NCBI GenBank assembly: GCA_000432835.1 | Contig: FR890367.1 | Span: 1-64,000 of the forward strand | Source: Clostridium sp. CAG:417 | Lineage (GTDB): Bacteria; Bacillota_I; Bacilli_A; RF39; UBA660 | Reading direction: 5' to 3' | DNA length: 64,000 nucleotides | In this document: positions 49,088 through 58,569 of the stretch, in pieces | How positions within the stretch are numbered: the first letter of the stretch is position 1 | Layout: the number at the start of each line of letters is the position of its first letter | Program-made: the position numbers and the translations under genes | The notes under the pieces: model-generated | Told to the model about the DNA's origin: nothing | What the model saw: the letters and a program-made list of their open reading frames with translations, nothing else | The model's database searches: none

Positions 49088-51064
49088 TTATTTAATAAGA
49101 TTTTCTACTCTCTTTTCTAGACTATCAGTATCAAAGCCGTATTTCTTTAATACATCATCTTTGCTACCACTAGCTCCATATTCTTCTTGTGATATTATAT
49201 ATTTGTCATTAAATATTAGTTTATTCCATACAACACTTGGCGCTTTTTCGATAACAATTTTTTTCTTTTCTACTGGTAAAATTTCATCTATATATTCATC
49301 TGTTTGTTTTAAGAAAGTATTTAGTGAAGGCATGCTCACAACTCTTAGATCAAAACCTTTTGTGAAAAGGCGATCACTTATTTCTATGGCCTGGTGTAGT
49401 TCTTCACCAGAAGATATTAATATTCCATCTAATTGTCTTTGCTCTTTTTTGACAATATATCCGCCATATTTAACATTATTTATAGAAGTATTTTCTAGGC
49501 ACTTTACAGGGCTCTTAGTAAGAACTATTGCCTTAGGATTATCATTTGATGACATAATTATTTTGTATACACCAGCCACTTCATTGGCATCACATGGTCT
49601 ATAAACGTCTAAATTAATAGTATTTCTTAGAGTGTTTAATTGCTCAATTGGTTGATGAGTTGGGCCATCTTCGCCGACGCTAATAGAATCATGAGTAAAA
49701 ATATATGTTACTGGTAGATGCATCATACAAGCTAGGCGCATTGCTGGACGCATATAATCACTAAATGCTAAAAATGTTGACCCATACGCACGATATCCTA
49801 CTAAACTTAGACCGTTTAAGATTGAGGACATAGCATGTTCTCTTACACCAAAATAAATATTTTTACCGGCATAGTTAGATTCTTCAAAATCTTTGCCATC
49901 TTCTATATAATTTTTACAACTAGAAAATAAATCAGCACTACCACCAAATAAAAGATTTGAGGCCTTACTGTAAGCATTTAGAACTTTACCAGCAGTTAGG
50001 CGAAGTTCTGCTTCTTCATTTGATATATCTAAATCATTTATAACAATATCTTTTTTATTAGCCATTAGTGAATTAATAAAATTTAAATCTTCTTCTGATA
50101 GTTTGGTTAATTTTTGTTCAAAGTCTGAAACAAGGTTAGCATTTCTTTCATTTATAAGATATTGAAAATCTTCCATTGCTTCAAGGGATACTGTAAATGA
50201 TACATCACGAAGATTTAATTTTTGCTTTATAGATGAAATGTCTTCTTTTTCAAGTGGGGTTCCATGACATAAATTACTACCCTCTAGTTTTGAATACTGA
50301 CCAATATTTGTTGATACTTCTATTAGAGTTGGTTTATCACTTAATTTTGCTTGGTCAATAGCAGCACTAATCATAGCAGAATCTTCACCATTTAAAACTT
50401 CTAAAGTATTCCAACCTAAACCTTCATAAATTAAGCGAACGTTTTCTGTAAAGGTTAGTTTTGTTTTACCGTCTAGAGACATTTTATTAGAATCATATAG
50501 AACAATTAAGTTATTTAGTTTAAGAGTTCCAGCAAGAGATGCTGCCTCATAGCTTACCCCTTCCATTAGGTCTCCATCACTACATAAAACATAAGTTTTG
50601 TAATCAACTACGTCTTCTTTAGAATGTAGTAAGGCGTTGGTATGTTTTTGTCCCATTGCCATTCCAACGGCACTAGCAAATCCTTCACCTAATGGACCTG
50701 TTGACATATCTACTCCTGGTGTTTTGTTATATTCTGGATGACCTGGTGTAAGTGAGTCAAGTTGTCTAAATGATTTTAAATCATCTAATTCAATATCAAA
50801 ACCAGCCATAAATAGTGTTGCATAAAGCAGGCTTGAAGCATGACCAGCACTTAGAATGAAACGATCACGATTATAAAAGTTAGGATTACTAGGATCAAAT
50901 TTTAAATGATGAGCATAAATAGTATAAATAATTGGAGCTGCATCTAAAACTATACCTGGATGACCGCTTTTAGCATTATCTATCATATCGATTCCAAGCA
51001 TTCTAATAGTATCAATTATTTTTTGTTCATTTATAGGATTATCATTATTTTTAGTAACACGCAC
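49088..51064 (-). CDS. tkt: Transketolase
   Basis: 658 residues from a GTG at 51064, which sits 8 bases after AAGGAG; an upstream GTG would lie within that ribosome site. Thiamine-diphosphate enzyme moving two-carbon units in the pentose-phosphate pathway. Landmarks: DNAKSGHPGIVLDAAPI, RDRFILSAGHASSLLYA, DMSTGPLGEGFASAVGMA, the ThDP/Mg motif CSDGDLMEGVSYEAASLAG then LYDSNKMSLDG, and in the pyrimidine domain YFGVREHAMSSILNGLSL, THDSISVGEDGPTHQPIEQL and RPCDANEV. It ends with QEEYGASGSKDDVLKKYGFD. A good promoter lies upstream. First of the tkt-sirA-yneF-proS run. Confidence 0.95.
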   Translation of the reverse strand: MRVTKNNDNPINEQKIIDTIRMLGIDMIDNAKSGHPGIVLDAAPIIYTIYAHHLKFDPSNPNFYNRDRFILSAGHASSLLYATLFMAGFDIELDDLKSFRQLDSLTPGHPEYNKTPGVDMSTGPLGEGFASAVGMAMGQKHTNALLHSKEDVVDYKTYVLCSDGDLMEGVSYEAASLAGTLKLNNLIVLYDSNKMSLDGKTKLTFTENVRLIYEGLGWNTLEVLNGEDSAMISAAIDQAKLSDKPTLIEVSTNIGQYSKLEGSNLCHGTPLEKEDISSIKQKLNLRDVSFTVSLEAMEDFQYLINERNANLVSDFEQKLTKLSEEDLNFINSLMANKKDIVINDLDISNEEAELRLTAGKVLNAYSKASNLLFGGSADLFSSCKNYIEDGKDFEESNYAGKNIYFGVREHAMSSILNGLSLVGYRAYGSTFLAFSDYMRPAMRLACMMHLPVTYIFTHDSISVGEDGPTHQPIEQLNTLRNTINLDVYRPCDANEVAGVYKIIMSSNDNPKAIVLTKSPVKCLENTSINNVKYGGYIVKKEQRQLDGILISSGEELHQAIEISDRLFTKGFDLRVVSMPSLNTFLKQTDEYIDEILPVEKKKIVIEKAPSVVWNKLIFNDKYIISQEEYGASGSKDDVLKKYGFDTDSLEKRVENLIK

Positions 51065-51084
51065 AATAATCACTCCTTGTTTAT

Positions 51085-51113
51085 ATTATACATTTTAAAG
51101 ATATATATTTCAA
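51085..51113 (-). promoter_or_regulatory. Promoter of tkt
   Basis: Minus strand: -35 TTGAAA at 51113-51108, 17-base spacer, -10 TATAAT at 51090-51085. Confidence 0.7.
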
Positions 51114-51140
51114 CTTTATTTTGTAAACCTTAAGTTATGT

Positions 51141-51184
51141 AAAGAAAAAACTTCGTTTCTTTTTATCTAAAAAACGAAGTTTTA
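51141..51184 (-). terminator. Terminator after clpB
   Basis: Minus strand stem AAAACTTCGTTT/AAACGAAGTTTT with a 12-13-nt loop, followed by TTTTCTTT. It separates clpB from tkt. Confidence 0.88.
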
Positions 51185-51200
51185 CTTAATTTATTATATT

Positions 51201-53309
51201 TTAATTAGTCTTTTTTTCACTATTTATTGTAAAATGTTCATCAATATAGTCAATTGTTACTGTAGAAGAAGGTTTGATCTCATTATTGATTAATTTTTTA
51301 GCTAATAATACTTCAATTGTTCTATTAACTACTCTTTTTAATGGTCTAGCACCATAAGCTACATCGTATCCTGTATCTACTAAATATGATTTAGCTCTAT
51401 CTGTTAAAACTATTGAAATGTTACTTTCTTTTAATCTATCCTCTATTTGAGCAATAATTTTATCTAGTATTTCTCTAATTGTTGATTTTTGTAGTTCATT
51501 AAAGATAATTATTTCGTCGATACGGTTGATAAATTCTGGCCTAAAGTAATTTCTTACTTCATCTAAGACCTTTTCTTTATTGCCTTCAAGAACATAATTA
51601 CTTCCAAGGTTTGATGTCATAATGATAATTGTATTTTTAAAATCTACTGTTCTACCATTGGAATCTGTTAATCGTCCATCATCTAGAATCTGTAATAAAA
51701 GATTTAAAACTTCAGGATGAGCTTTTTCTATTTCATCAAATAAAACTATACTATAAGGATTTCTTCTCACAGCTTCAGTTAATTCTCCACCTTCATCATA
51801 TCCAACATATCCTGGAGGGGATCCAATTAATCTAGAAACTGAGAATTTTTCCATATATTCACTCATATCAATCCTAACCATGTGCTTTTCATCATCAAAT
51901 AATTCATAAGCAAGACTTCTAGCTACTTCTGTTTTACCAACTCCTGTTGGACCTAAAAACATAAAGGAACCAATTGGTCTATTAGGATCTTTAATACCAC
52001 TACGACTCTTTAGAATAGCATCACTTACGAGCTTAATAGCCTCATCTTGGCCTTTTACTCTCTTCTTTAAATTATCTTCTAAAAGAAGAAGCTTTTCACG
52101 CTCGCTACTTACTAATTTAGATATTGGAACGTTTGTCCATCTAGAAATTACTGCAGCTATATCGTCTGGTGTAACTACATCACTTATAAGTTGATTTTTA
52201 GTTTTGGCTCTTAATTCACTTAATTCTTTTTCAAGTTCTGGAATTGTACCATGTTTTAATCTAGCGGCAGTTTCAAGATCATATTCATTTTCAGCCTTCG
52301 ATAAAGAAAACTTAGCCTTTTCTAGTTCTTCTTTTTTATCTTTAATTTTATCAATTATTTCTTTTTCACTATTCCATTTTTCTTTAAGATCATGTTCTTC
52401 GCTCTTAAGATTTGTTAGTGTTTCATCTAGTGAAAGAACTCTTTTTTTACTTATGTCATCTTTTTCTTTTTTTAAAGCTTCACGTTCAACCTCAAGACGC
52501 ATTATTTCACGTTCAAGATTATCAAGTTCTTCTGGAACACTATCCAACTGGACCCTAATAGTTGCACAGGCCTCATCTATTAAATCAATAGCTTTATCAG
52601 GCAAGTATCTATCAGTAATATAACGGTTTGAAAGATTGGCAGCAGTCACTAGAGTTCTATCTTGAATAGTTACTCCGTGATGTATCTCAAATCTTTCTTT
52701 CAAACCACGTAAAATGGTAATTGTATCGATTATCGAAGGTTCACTTACTTTGACTTTTTGAAAACGTCTTTCAAGTGCACCATCTTTTTCAATATATTTA
52801 CGATATTCATTTAATGTTGTCGCACCAATTACTTTTATTTCTCCACGGGCAAGCATAGGTTTTAAGATATTTGAAGTATCCATTCCGCCTTCGGAATTAC
52901 CAGCGCCAACAATAGTATGGATTTCATCAATAAACATGATGATTTCTCCTTCACTTTTTTTGACTTCATTTAAGACTTTCTTTAAACGCTCTTCAAATTC
53001 TCCCCTATATTTAGCTCCGGCAATTAAGGATGCCATATCTAGTTCCCAAATAGTTTTATTTTTTAGGCTATTAGGAACATCTCCTTTAACAATTCGTTCA
53101 GCAAGGCCTTCTACTATGGCGGTTTTTCCGACACCAGGCTCACCTATTAAAACTGGGTTATTTTTAGTTTTTCGAGATAAGACACGTGTAATGTTACGTA
53201 TTTCTTCATCCCTACCAATGACGGGATCCATTTTACCTTCTTTGGCTCTTTCAGTAATATTACGACCATATTTTTCTAGAACATTTTCTTCTTCATTATT
53301 ATTAAACAT
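51201..53309 (-). CDS. clpB: ClpB-type disaggregase lacking the N-terminal domain
   Basis: 702 residues from the ATG at 53309 (GAGGGGTGATATT upstream). Hsp100 disaggregase working with DnaK. NBD1 begins almost at once (YGRNITERAKEGKMDPVIGR) with Walker A GEPGVGKT and DEIHTIVGAG. A long middle coiled coil (about 270-400) is the ClpB disaggregase hallmark. NBD2 has GPTGVGKTEVARSLA, RIDMSEYMEKFSVSRLIGSPPGYVGY, DEIEKAHPEV and the sensor GARPLKRVVNR. The N-terminal substrate domain of full-length ClpB (about 860 residues) is absent, as in mycoplasmas, and no ClpP-binding tripeptide loop was seen. The promoter overlaps a CIRCE element, so it should be HrcA-controlled. Confidence 0.92.
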   Translation of the reverse strand: MFNNNEEENVLEKYGRNITERAKEGKMDPVIGRDEEIRNITRVLSRKTKNNPVLIGEPGVGKTAIVEGLAERIVKGDVPNSLKNKTIWELDMASLIAGAKYRGEFEERLKKVLNEVKKSEGEIIMFIDEIHTIVGAGNSEGGMDTSNILKPMLARGEIKVIGATTLNEYRKYIEKDGALERRFQKVKVSEPSIIDTITILRGLKERFEIHHGVTIQDRTLVTAANLSNRYITDRYLPDKAIDLIDEACATIRVQLDSVPEELDNLEREIMRLEVEREALKKEKDDISKKRVLSLDETLTNLKSEEHDLKEKWNSEKEIIDKIKDKKEELEKAKFSLSKAENEYDLETAARLKHGTIPELEKELSELRAKTKNQLISDVVTPDDIAAVISRWTNVPISKLVSSEREKLLLLEDNLKKRVKGQDEAIKLVSDAILKSRSGIKDPNRPIGSFMFLGPTGVGKTEVARSLAYELFDDEKHMVRIDMSEYMEKFSVSRLIGSPPGYVGYDEGGELTEAVRRNPYSIVLFDEIEKAHPEVLNLLLQILDDGRLTDSNGRTVDFKNTIIIMTSNLGSNYVLEGNKEKVLDEVRNYFRPEFINRIDEIIIFNELQKSTIREILDKIIAQIEDRLKESNISIVLTDRAKSYLVDTGYDVAYGARPLKRVVNRTIEVLLAKKLINNEIKPSSTVTIDYIDEHFTINSEKKTN

Positions 53310-53329
53310 AATATCACCCCTCATTGTTA

Positions 53330-53357
53330 ATTATAGCACTATTTTAGCACTTGTCAA
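53330..53357 (-). promoter_or_regulatory. Promoter of clpB
   Basis: Minus strand: -35 TTGACA at 53357-53352, 16-base spacer, -10 TATAAT at 53335-53330. The -35 lies within the CIRCE element. Confidence 0.8.
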
Positions 53358-53370
53358 TAGAGAGTGCTAA
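53344..53370. promoter_or_regulatory. CIRCE element (HrcA operator) upstream of clpB
   Basis: On the minus strand TTAGCACTC, 9 bases, AAGTGCTAA: consensus CIRCE is TTAGCACTC-N9-GAGTGCTAA, so only one base of 18 differs. The spacer contains the -35. The TAG stop of the upstream tspO gene lies inside the left arm (53369-53367). Confidence 0.92.
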
Positions 53371-53825
53371 TTATTTAGAAAATATGTGAAAATATTTAAA
53401 TAGGTAGCAAAGCTTACCCATAATAAATATGGTATTTGTAAAAGACCAGCTAACTTTTCTTTTCTGTAAAACACCCTTATCATTCTAATCACTAATATAA
53501 GGAGAAGAAGAATAATTAAAATAGAAAATAGTCGCCATTTAAAAGTAAAGAAAAATATTGGCCAACTTAAATTTACAATCAACTGTTCATAATAGACTTT
53601 TTTTGTATCGTTATCGTGTAAATTGTTTATTTCAAGTTGCGCAAATGATATACCCATCAAAGTATATAATATGCTCCAAACTATAGGAAAAATGATGCCA
53701 GGTGGAGAAAGTGGTGGTTTAGCTAGTGTTTCATAATCCATAGTTTTGGATGTTATCAAGCCTACAATCCCTCCTAGTATTAAAGGAAGAAGAATGGATT
53801 TTAAATATATTTTAAATTTATTCAT
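53367..53825 (-). CDS. tspO: TspO/MBR-family membrane protein
   Basis: 152 residues, five membrane helices, the size of bacterial TspO. The signature KPPLSPPGIIFPIVWSILYT with LMGISFAQLE is clear, and NLSWPIFFFTFKW in helix 3 and LLQIPYLLWVSFATYLN in helix 5 match family positions (Trp and Leu that contact tetrapyrroles). TspO proteins bind porphyrins or sterols and act in stress or tetrapyrrole turnover; the Bacillus form is implicated in protoporphyrin handling. Its stop codon is embedded in the clpB CIRCE, so there is no spacer between the genes. Confidence 0.9.
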   Translation of the reverse strand: MNKFKIYLKSILLPLILGGIVGLITSKTMDYETLAKPPLSPPGIIFPIVWSILYTLMGISFAQLEINNLHDNDTKKVYYEQLIVNLSWPIFFFTFKWRLFSILIILLLLILVIRMIRVFYRKEKLAGLLQIPYLLWVSFATYLNIFTYFLNN

Positions 53826-53875
53826 AAATTGCCTTCTTTCATATTAATAATTTATGGAAAGAAAAACATAAATAT

Positions 53876-53906
53876 ACAAAAAAGTGTACTTTTTTCGAGT
53901 ACACTG
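53876..53906 (-). terminator. Terminator after the 618-residue-class unknown gene
   Basis: Minus strand stem AGTGTACT-CGAAAAA-AGTACACT followed by TTTTTTG, upstream of tspO. Confidence 0.88.
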
Positions 53907-53931
53907 TATTATAACTTCAACTTGACTACTT

Positions 53932-55770
53932 TTAAATTTTTTTGCTTGTTTCTTCATTTAGTGGAAGTAAGTTATTTAAATCTTCTAGTGAAGAGGCATC
54001 AAATATAGCGGATGCAATATTTATTTTTTCTATATATGGACGAGCTTTCTTAAGGATAAGCTCTTCTTCATTGCTACCTACTAAATTTATAATTTCTTCT
54101 AATGTTTTATCATTAAATAACTTTAAAAGTTCAGATATATAAAAAGCAATTTTTGCAGTTTTACTATTATTGATAATAAAACTCACTTTTTCCAAATCTT
54201 GATATGTATTATTACTATTTAAAAGTAATGTTTGATATGATGAAGTAAGGGATGATGCATAAAGATCATCTTTTGTGCCAACTATTTTTTTAGCTAAATT
54301 AATTTCTTCATTATAACTTAGTTTTTTATTTACACTATAAGATGTAAAAAAGTTAGTTGCAAGATTTTTCTTGGTAATAGTTGTTGCCTGTTCAACAAAT
54401 TTCATCATTTCTTTTTCTTCACTACTACTTCTTAAGTCATTAATATATGATGATAGCATAATTTGAGATAAGAACTTTTCTTGGCCTTTGTTATCTATGA
54501 TTTCTTGAAATAAATCCATTGTTTCTCGATGAGTTCTTTTCGATAATATATCTCTACTAAGCATAATATTTCTAGAACATAGTGGATACATTTCGTTGGC
54601 CCAACTAATACATTCTAATTGTTCATTTATATTTCTGTTTTGTAAAAGATTTTTATCTAACATCATAGAATAAACAGCTGCTCTTTTATGTGGGTTCAAA
54701 ACTTGTTTAATATAATTTATAAATGGTAATACATCTTCTTCACTGCGAAATTTTTCAAAGTCAGGAGTATTTATTAATGATGAGATATCAGAAAGTATTT
54801 CTTTATCACTAATATCTATAATGGCATTTTCAATTGATTCTAAGTTTTTAAAACCTTTTTTCTTCAACCGAATTAAAAGACTACTCTTATAACCAAACAC
54901 TAATCTGCGACGTTCTGCTTCATCTGTTAATTTGTTTTTAGTAATACTAATGTTTCGTTTTTCTTGTTTTTGCTGGCTGATTTTATCATGAATACTCCAA
55001 ACAAGTTCACATGTAGCGCTATCATCTAAATCTTTGATTTGCTCTATATATGACTCTTTTTCATCTTTAGAGATTTGCTTATCTTTGAAAAATAAAACTA
55101 CGGCAACGGCTTTTCCCTTTAGAGTAGTATCTTCTAGGAATATATGATTAAGATATTCTAATCTATCTTTCAACTCTTCTACATCTTGGTTAGTTAAAAG
55201 ATAATTTAAATATTTTATTCTTTCGGGATCCTTAGTTTCTAAAACACTATTTACTAGTGTTTTGTAAGCAATCACCTCTTTTTTATCATTAAATTTCTGA
55301 CTATCAAAAAGATTATCTAAGGCATCTAATGTTTCCGTTTGAAGAAATTTTGATGTTTTGATATCCCTTATTAGAGATAGTTGCTGTTCAAATGAAATAT
55401 TTTTATATGTATAAGATTTTTGGAGAACTCTGGCATTTACTTTAGAAAGGATATGTTCATCAGAACAACTATTAATTTCTGCTGCTAATTGTTCTAACTC
55501 TTCTGGAGTACGGTATTCCCAGTGCATAGATTCTGATAAAAGTTGCATATTCTTCCAACTTTTATCTGGCATATCACCATCAAGAACAGCATTGATAAGT
55601 CTTTTTCTTTGTTCTTCCTTAACATCATATATAGGAAAGATATCATTATAACAGGTATCAAAAAAGTCAATTATTCCTGTTACTAAGTAATCACCTTTAT
55701 TATTAATTTTTTTTATTATATCAAGATCTTTGGTATAAGATAGTATTCTTGTTAATTGATTAGCAAGCAT
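53932..55770 (-). CDS. Large all-helical protein of unknown function
   Basis: 612 residues from the ATG at 55770 (GAAGAGGGTGAAAATA upstream; a longer frame starts six codons earlier within miaA). Not recognised. Almost entirely alpha-helical with a repeat-like rhythm of helix pairs, like HEAT or TPR-type solenoids, but without a clear consensus. Examples of spaced segments are LSLIRDIKTSKFLQTETLDA, LNYLLTNQDVEELKDRLEYL and ISDKEILSDISSLINTPDFE. No membrane helix, signal peptide, Cys cluster or catalytic motif. It overlaps the miaA 3' end by 11 bases and ends in its own terminator. Could be a scaffold; that is inference. Confidence 0.75.
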   Translation of the reverse strand: MLANQLTRILSYTKDLDIIKKINNKGDYLVTGIIDFFDTCYNDIFPIYDVKEEQRKRLINAVLDGDMPDKSWKNMQLLSESMHWEYRTPEELEQLAAEINSCSDEHILSKVNARVLQKSYTYKNISFEQQLSLIRDIKTSKFLQTETLDALDNLFDSQKFNDKKEVIAYKTLVNSVLETKDPERIKYLNYLLTNQDVEELKDRLEYLNHIFLEDTTLKGKAVAVVLFFKDKQISKDEKESYIEQIKDLDDSATCELVWSIHDKISQQKQEKRNISITKNKLTDEAERRRLVFGYKSSLLIRLKKKGFKNLESIENAIIDISDKEILSDISSLINTPDFEKFRSEEDVLPFINYIKQVLNPHKRAAVYSMMLDKNLLQNRNINEQLECISWANEMYPLCSRNIMLSRDILSKRTHRETMDLFQEIIDNKGQEKFLSQIMLSSYINDLRSSSEEKEMMKFVEQATTITKKNLATNFFTSYSVNKKLSYNEEINLAKKIVGTKDDLYASSLTSSYQTLLLNSNNTYQDLEKVSFIINNSKTAKIAFYISELLKLFNDKTLEEIINLVGSNEEELILKKARPYIEKINIASAIFDASSLEDLNNLLPLNEETSKKI

Positions 55771-56653
55771 TATTTTCACCCTCTTCATTATTTATATACT
55801 CTATAACTTTATTTATAGTATTAGAAAAATTGTTAAAATCAACATCAAACCAAACGACAGGCATTTGGTGATTAAAAAATGTAAATTGTCTTTTAGCGTA
55901 TCTTCTAGAATTCTTTTTGATATCATCTTTTACTTCTTCTAGTGTTTTTGTTTTATTAAAATAGTCAACAAATTCTTTATAACCAATACCGGTATTAAGA
56001 GCCTTAGAAGTCTCATAGAACGACTCTAGGCTAGTAACCTCATCTAATAAACCTGATTTAAACATTTCATCAACCCTATTATTTATTCTTTCATATAATA
56101 CCTCTCGCGGTGCCTTAATTCCTATAAAGATAGTATCATATAACAATTTGTCTTTATTTTTTGTAATAGGTTCTTCGTTTTCTAATTTGTTTAATAATCT
56201 TACTAGTCTTTGGCGATTATGAAGATGTGGAGGATTAACAATTTTATAGCTCCTAATTTTTTCAAGAAGTTCTTCATTTGATAAGTCATCATAACTATTA
56301 TAACTAGTATTCTCGATGAATGTATAATCGTATAAAGCAGCTTTAATGTATAAACCGGTTCCTCCTACAATAATAACATTTTTCCCCTTCTTTTTAATTT
56401 CTGCTATTTTATTACGACAAGCCAATTGATAATCAAAAACAGTATAATTAGTATTTAAATCGGCTATATCAAAAAGATGATGAACTATATTTTCTTTTTC
56501 GTTTTCAGTTGGCTTAGCACTACCAATATCTAACTTCTTATATACTTGCATTGAGTCACCATTGATAATTTCGGCATTATAATATTTCGCTAAAGTAATA
56601 CTAAGCTTTGTCTTCCCAACTCCTGTGGGACCTACTATTGTAATAATCTTCAT
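55760..56653 (-). CDS. miaA: tRNA dimethylallyltransferase MiaA
   Basis: 297 residues. Adds the dimethylallyl group to A37 of tRNAs reading U-starting codons. The P-loop is GPTGVGKTKLS (residues 8-18), then NGDSMQVYKKLDIGSAKPT, the VGGTGLYIKAALYDY motif, LHNRQRLVRLLNKLE, GIGYKEFVDYF and RRYAKRQFTFFNHQ. All substrate-binding blocks are present and length is normal. AGGTGAAGAA precedes the ATG. It lies just after mutL; in enterobacteria mutL-miaA is also a pair. The usual partner MiaB is not in the window, but its paralogue mtaB is. Confidence 0.95.
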   Translation of the reverse strand: MKIITIVGPTGVGKTKLSITLAKYYNAEIINGDSMQVYKKLDIGSAKPTENEKENIVHHLFDIADLNTNYTVFDYQLACRNKIAEIKKKGKNVIIVGGTGLYIKAALYDYTFIENTSYNSYDDLSNEELLEKIRSYKIVNPPHLHNRQRLVRLLNKLENEEPITKNKDKLLYDTIFIGIKAPREVLYERINNRVDEMFKSGLLDEVTSLESFYETSKALNTGIGYKEFVDYFNKTKTLEEVKDDIKKNSRRYAKRQFTFFNHQMPVVWFDVDFNNFSNTINKVIEYINNEEGENNAC

Positions 56654-56719
56654 TTCTTCACCTATCCATAAGAACTAAAAGTGGCATTATTTTACCACAA
56701 ACACTAATATTTGTCAATT

Positions 56720-58495
56720 TTAATCCATTACTCTTTTAAACATTTTTTCCAAGTCATATTTAGTATAAGTAATTATTGTTGGCCTACCATGTGGACAATT
56801 AAAAGGGTTATCACATTGACGCAAGCAATCTAAAAGGTACTTTGCTTCATCTAAAGTTATGTAGTCGTTAGCCTTAATAGACATACGACAAGCCATAGTT
56901 GCGGCAGCATGATCTATAAATTTATTTTTATCAAAACTTTCATTATGAGCGATAAGTTCAAATATTTTTTCTATATCCTGTTTTTCAACATTTTCATGAA
57001 GCCAAGTTGGATGAGAACGAACTATAAAGGTATTTTCACCAAATTCTTCACATTTGATACCAATACTTTCTAAAAGATCTAAATGGTTTTTTACAACAAT
57101 ATATTCATTACGGGGTAATTCAATAGATATTGGTATTAATAAGGGAATAGTTTCGATTGTCGGATTTAAAATCTTTTTCAAACATTTTTCATAGTTAACT
57201 CTTTCGGCAGCAGCATGTTGATCAATTAGATACATTCCATCCTCGTTTTCAGCAACAATATATGTTTTGTATACTATTCCTCTGGGAATCATATCTTTAA
57301 TTACATACTTATCCTCAATGATATTATTTGTTTGTAGTTGAACTGTATCTATTGGTTTTTCTTTCTCATATTTAGTGGTTTCTTCCTCTACATCGAACGT
57401 CAACATAGTTTCTTGATAAGTTATGTCTTTTACATTTTCTTCTTTTGTGGCATCATTTTTTATAACTTCTTCATAAACTGTATCATCTCGTACAATAGCA
57501 TTTGGGATTAAAAGCAATTCCTTTAATTTTGTAGTAATGGTTTCTTCTATTAAGTTTTTAAGAGTATCCATCTTAGAAAATTTAACATCCATTTTAGTAG
57601 GATGAACGTTTACATCTACTAAAATAGGGTCAACATCTATGTTCAAAACGATAATTGGAAAACGATCTTTAGGAATATAAGTATGGTAACTATCAACAAT
57701 AGTTTTAACTAAATCATTATTCTTAATTACTCTACCATTAACGAGTGTTGTAATAGCATTTCTGCTACTTCTTGCTACTTCTGGATAAGAAATATAGCCA
57801 CTGATTGAATAGTCATCATTACTGTTAGAAAGTTCTATCATCTTTTTAGCGACAACAGAGCCATATATTTCATAAATAACTTTATGTAAATTTCCATCTC
57901 CTGTTGTATCAAGCAAAACTTTGTCATTGTTTAATAGACTAAATTTAATATTGGGATATGAAAGAGCCATTTTGTTAACATATTCAACGATGTTTGCTAA
58001 TTCACTATATAAATTCTTGATATATTTTAATCTAACTGGCGTATTATAAAACACGTCTTCTACAGTGATAGTTGTTCCTTCTTGAAGATCAGAGTTTTCA
58101 ACACTGATAATTTTTCCACCTTCTATTTTTACTAAAGTTCCTACTTTTTTATTTGAAGTTTTTAAAGTTACTTTGGAAATAGATGCGATTGAAGGTAGAG
58201 CTTCACCTCTAAAACCTAGAGATTCAATATTGAATAAGTCATGCAAATCATGACATTTACTAGTAGCATGTCTAGAAAAAGCAAGAGTTGCATCATCTCT
58301 ATCCATTCCAATACCGTTATCGGTAATTTTAACCATTCTAGTACCGGCATCTTTTAGTTCTATTTTAATGCTTGTGCTCTTGGCGTCAATACTATTTTCA
58401 ACTAATTCCTTCACAATATTCATCATTTTTTCAATGACTTCACCAGCTGCTATTTTGTTAGCTAAAATTTCATCCATAACTTGTATTTTACTCAT
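56720..58495 (-). CDS. mutL: DNA mismatch-repair protein MutL
   Basis: 591 residues from the ATG at 58495 (three earlier in-frame codons rejected; the ribosome site GTGTGGT is weak). The N-terminal GHKL ATPase has ILANKIAAGEVIEKMMNIVK, ELVENSIDA, DNGIGM, HATSKCHDLHDLF, SLGFRGEALPSIASIS and LVNGRVIKN. The C-terminal endonuclease metal site DQHAAAERVNYE (the DQHAx2Ex4E motif) and the distal CPHGRPT motif are intact, so it should be a nicking MutL, as expected for bacteria without MutH. The linker (about 330-400) is acidic and low complexity. mutS is not next to it. Confidence 0.94.
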   Translation of the reverse strand: MSKIQVMDEILANKIAAGEVIEKMMNIVKELVENSIDAKSTSIKIELKDAGTRMVKITDNGIGMDRDDATLAFSRHATSKCHDLHDLFNIESLGFRGEALPSIASISKVTLKTSNKKVGTLVKIEGGKIISVENSDLQEGTTITVEDVFYNTPVRLKYIKNLYSELANIVEYVNKMALSYPNIKFSLLNNDKVLLDTTGDGNLHKVIYEIYGSVVAKKMIELSNSNDDYSISGYISYPEVARSSRNAITTLVNGRVIKNNDLVKTIVDSYHTYIPKDRFPIIVLNIDVDPILVDVNVHPTKMDVKFSKMDTLKNLIEETITTKLKELLLIPNAIVRDDTVYEEVIKNDATKEENVKDITYQETMLTFDVEEETTKYEKEKPIDTVQLQTNNIIEDKYVIKDMIPRGIVYKTYIVAENEDGMYLIDQHAAAERVNYEKCLKKILNPTIETIPLLIPISIELPRNEYIVVKNHLDLLESIGIKCEEFGENTFIVRSHPTWLHENVEKQDIEKIFELIAHNESFDKNKFIDHAAATMACRMSIKANDYITLDEAKYLLDCLRQCDNPFNCPHGRPTIITYTKYDLEKMFKRVMD

Positions 58496-58540
58496 ATTTA
58501 CCACACTTTCTGTTTAGATTATATCACGGATAAGAAGTAA

Positions 58541-58569
58541 AGAAAAGGACATTGAAATTAATCAATGTC
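58541..58569 (-). terminator. Terminator after the small pseudopilin gene
   Basis: Minus strand stem GACATTGA-TTAATT-TCAATGTC followed by CTTTTC, directly after the stop codon. The T-run is interrupted by C, so efficiency may be moderate. Confidence 0.7.

Noticed and set aside
49059..49604. 181-codon plus-strand frame over the 3' end of tkt
   Set aside because: Antisense shadow of transketolase with no start signal; Ser/Phe-rich composition is typical of complementary reading.
52936..53370. 144-codon plus-strand frame over clpB and the CIRCE region
   Set aside because: Antisense to conserved NBD1 motifs of ClpB and lacks a ribosome site; it would also run through the promoter.
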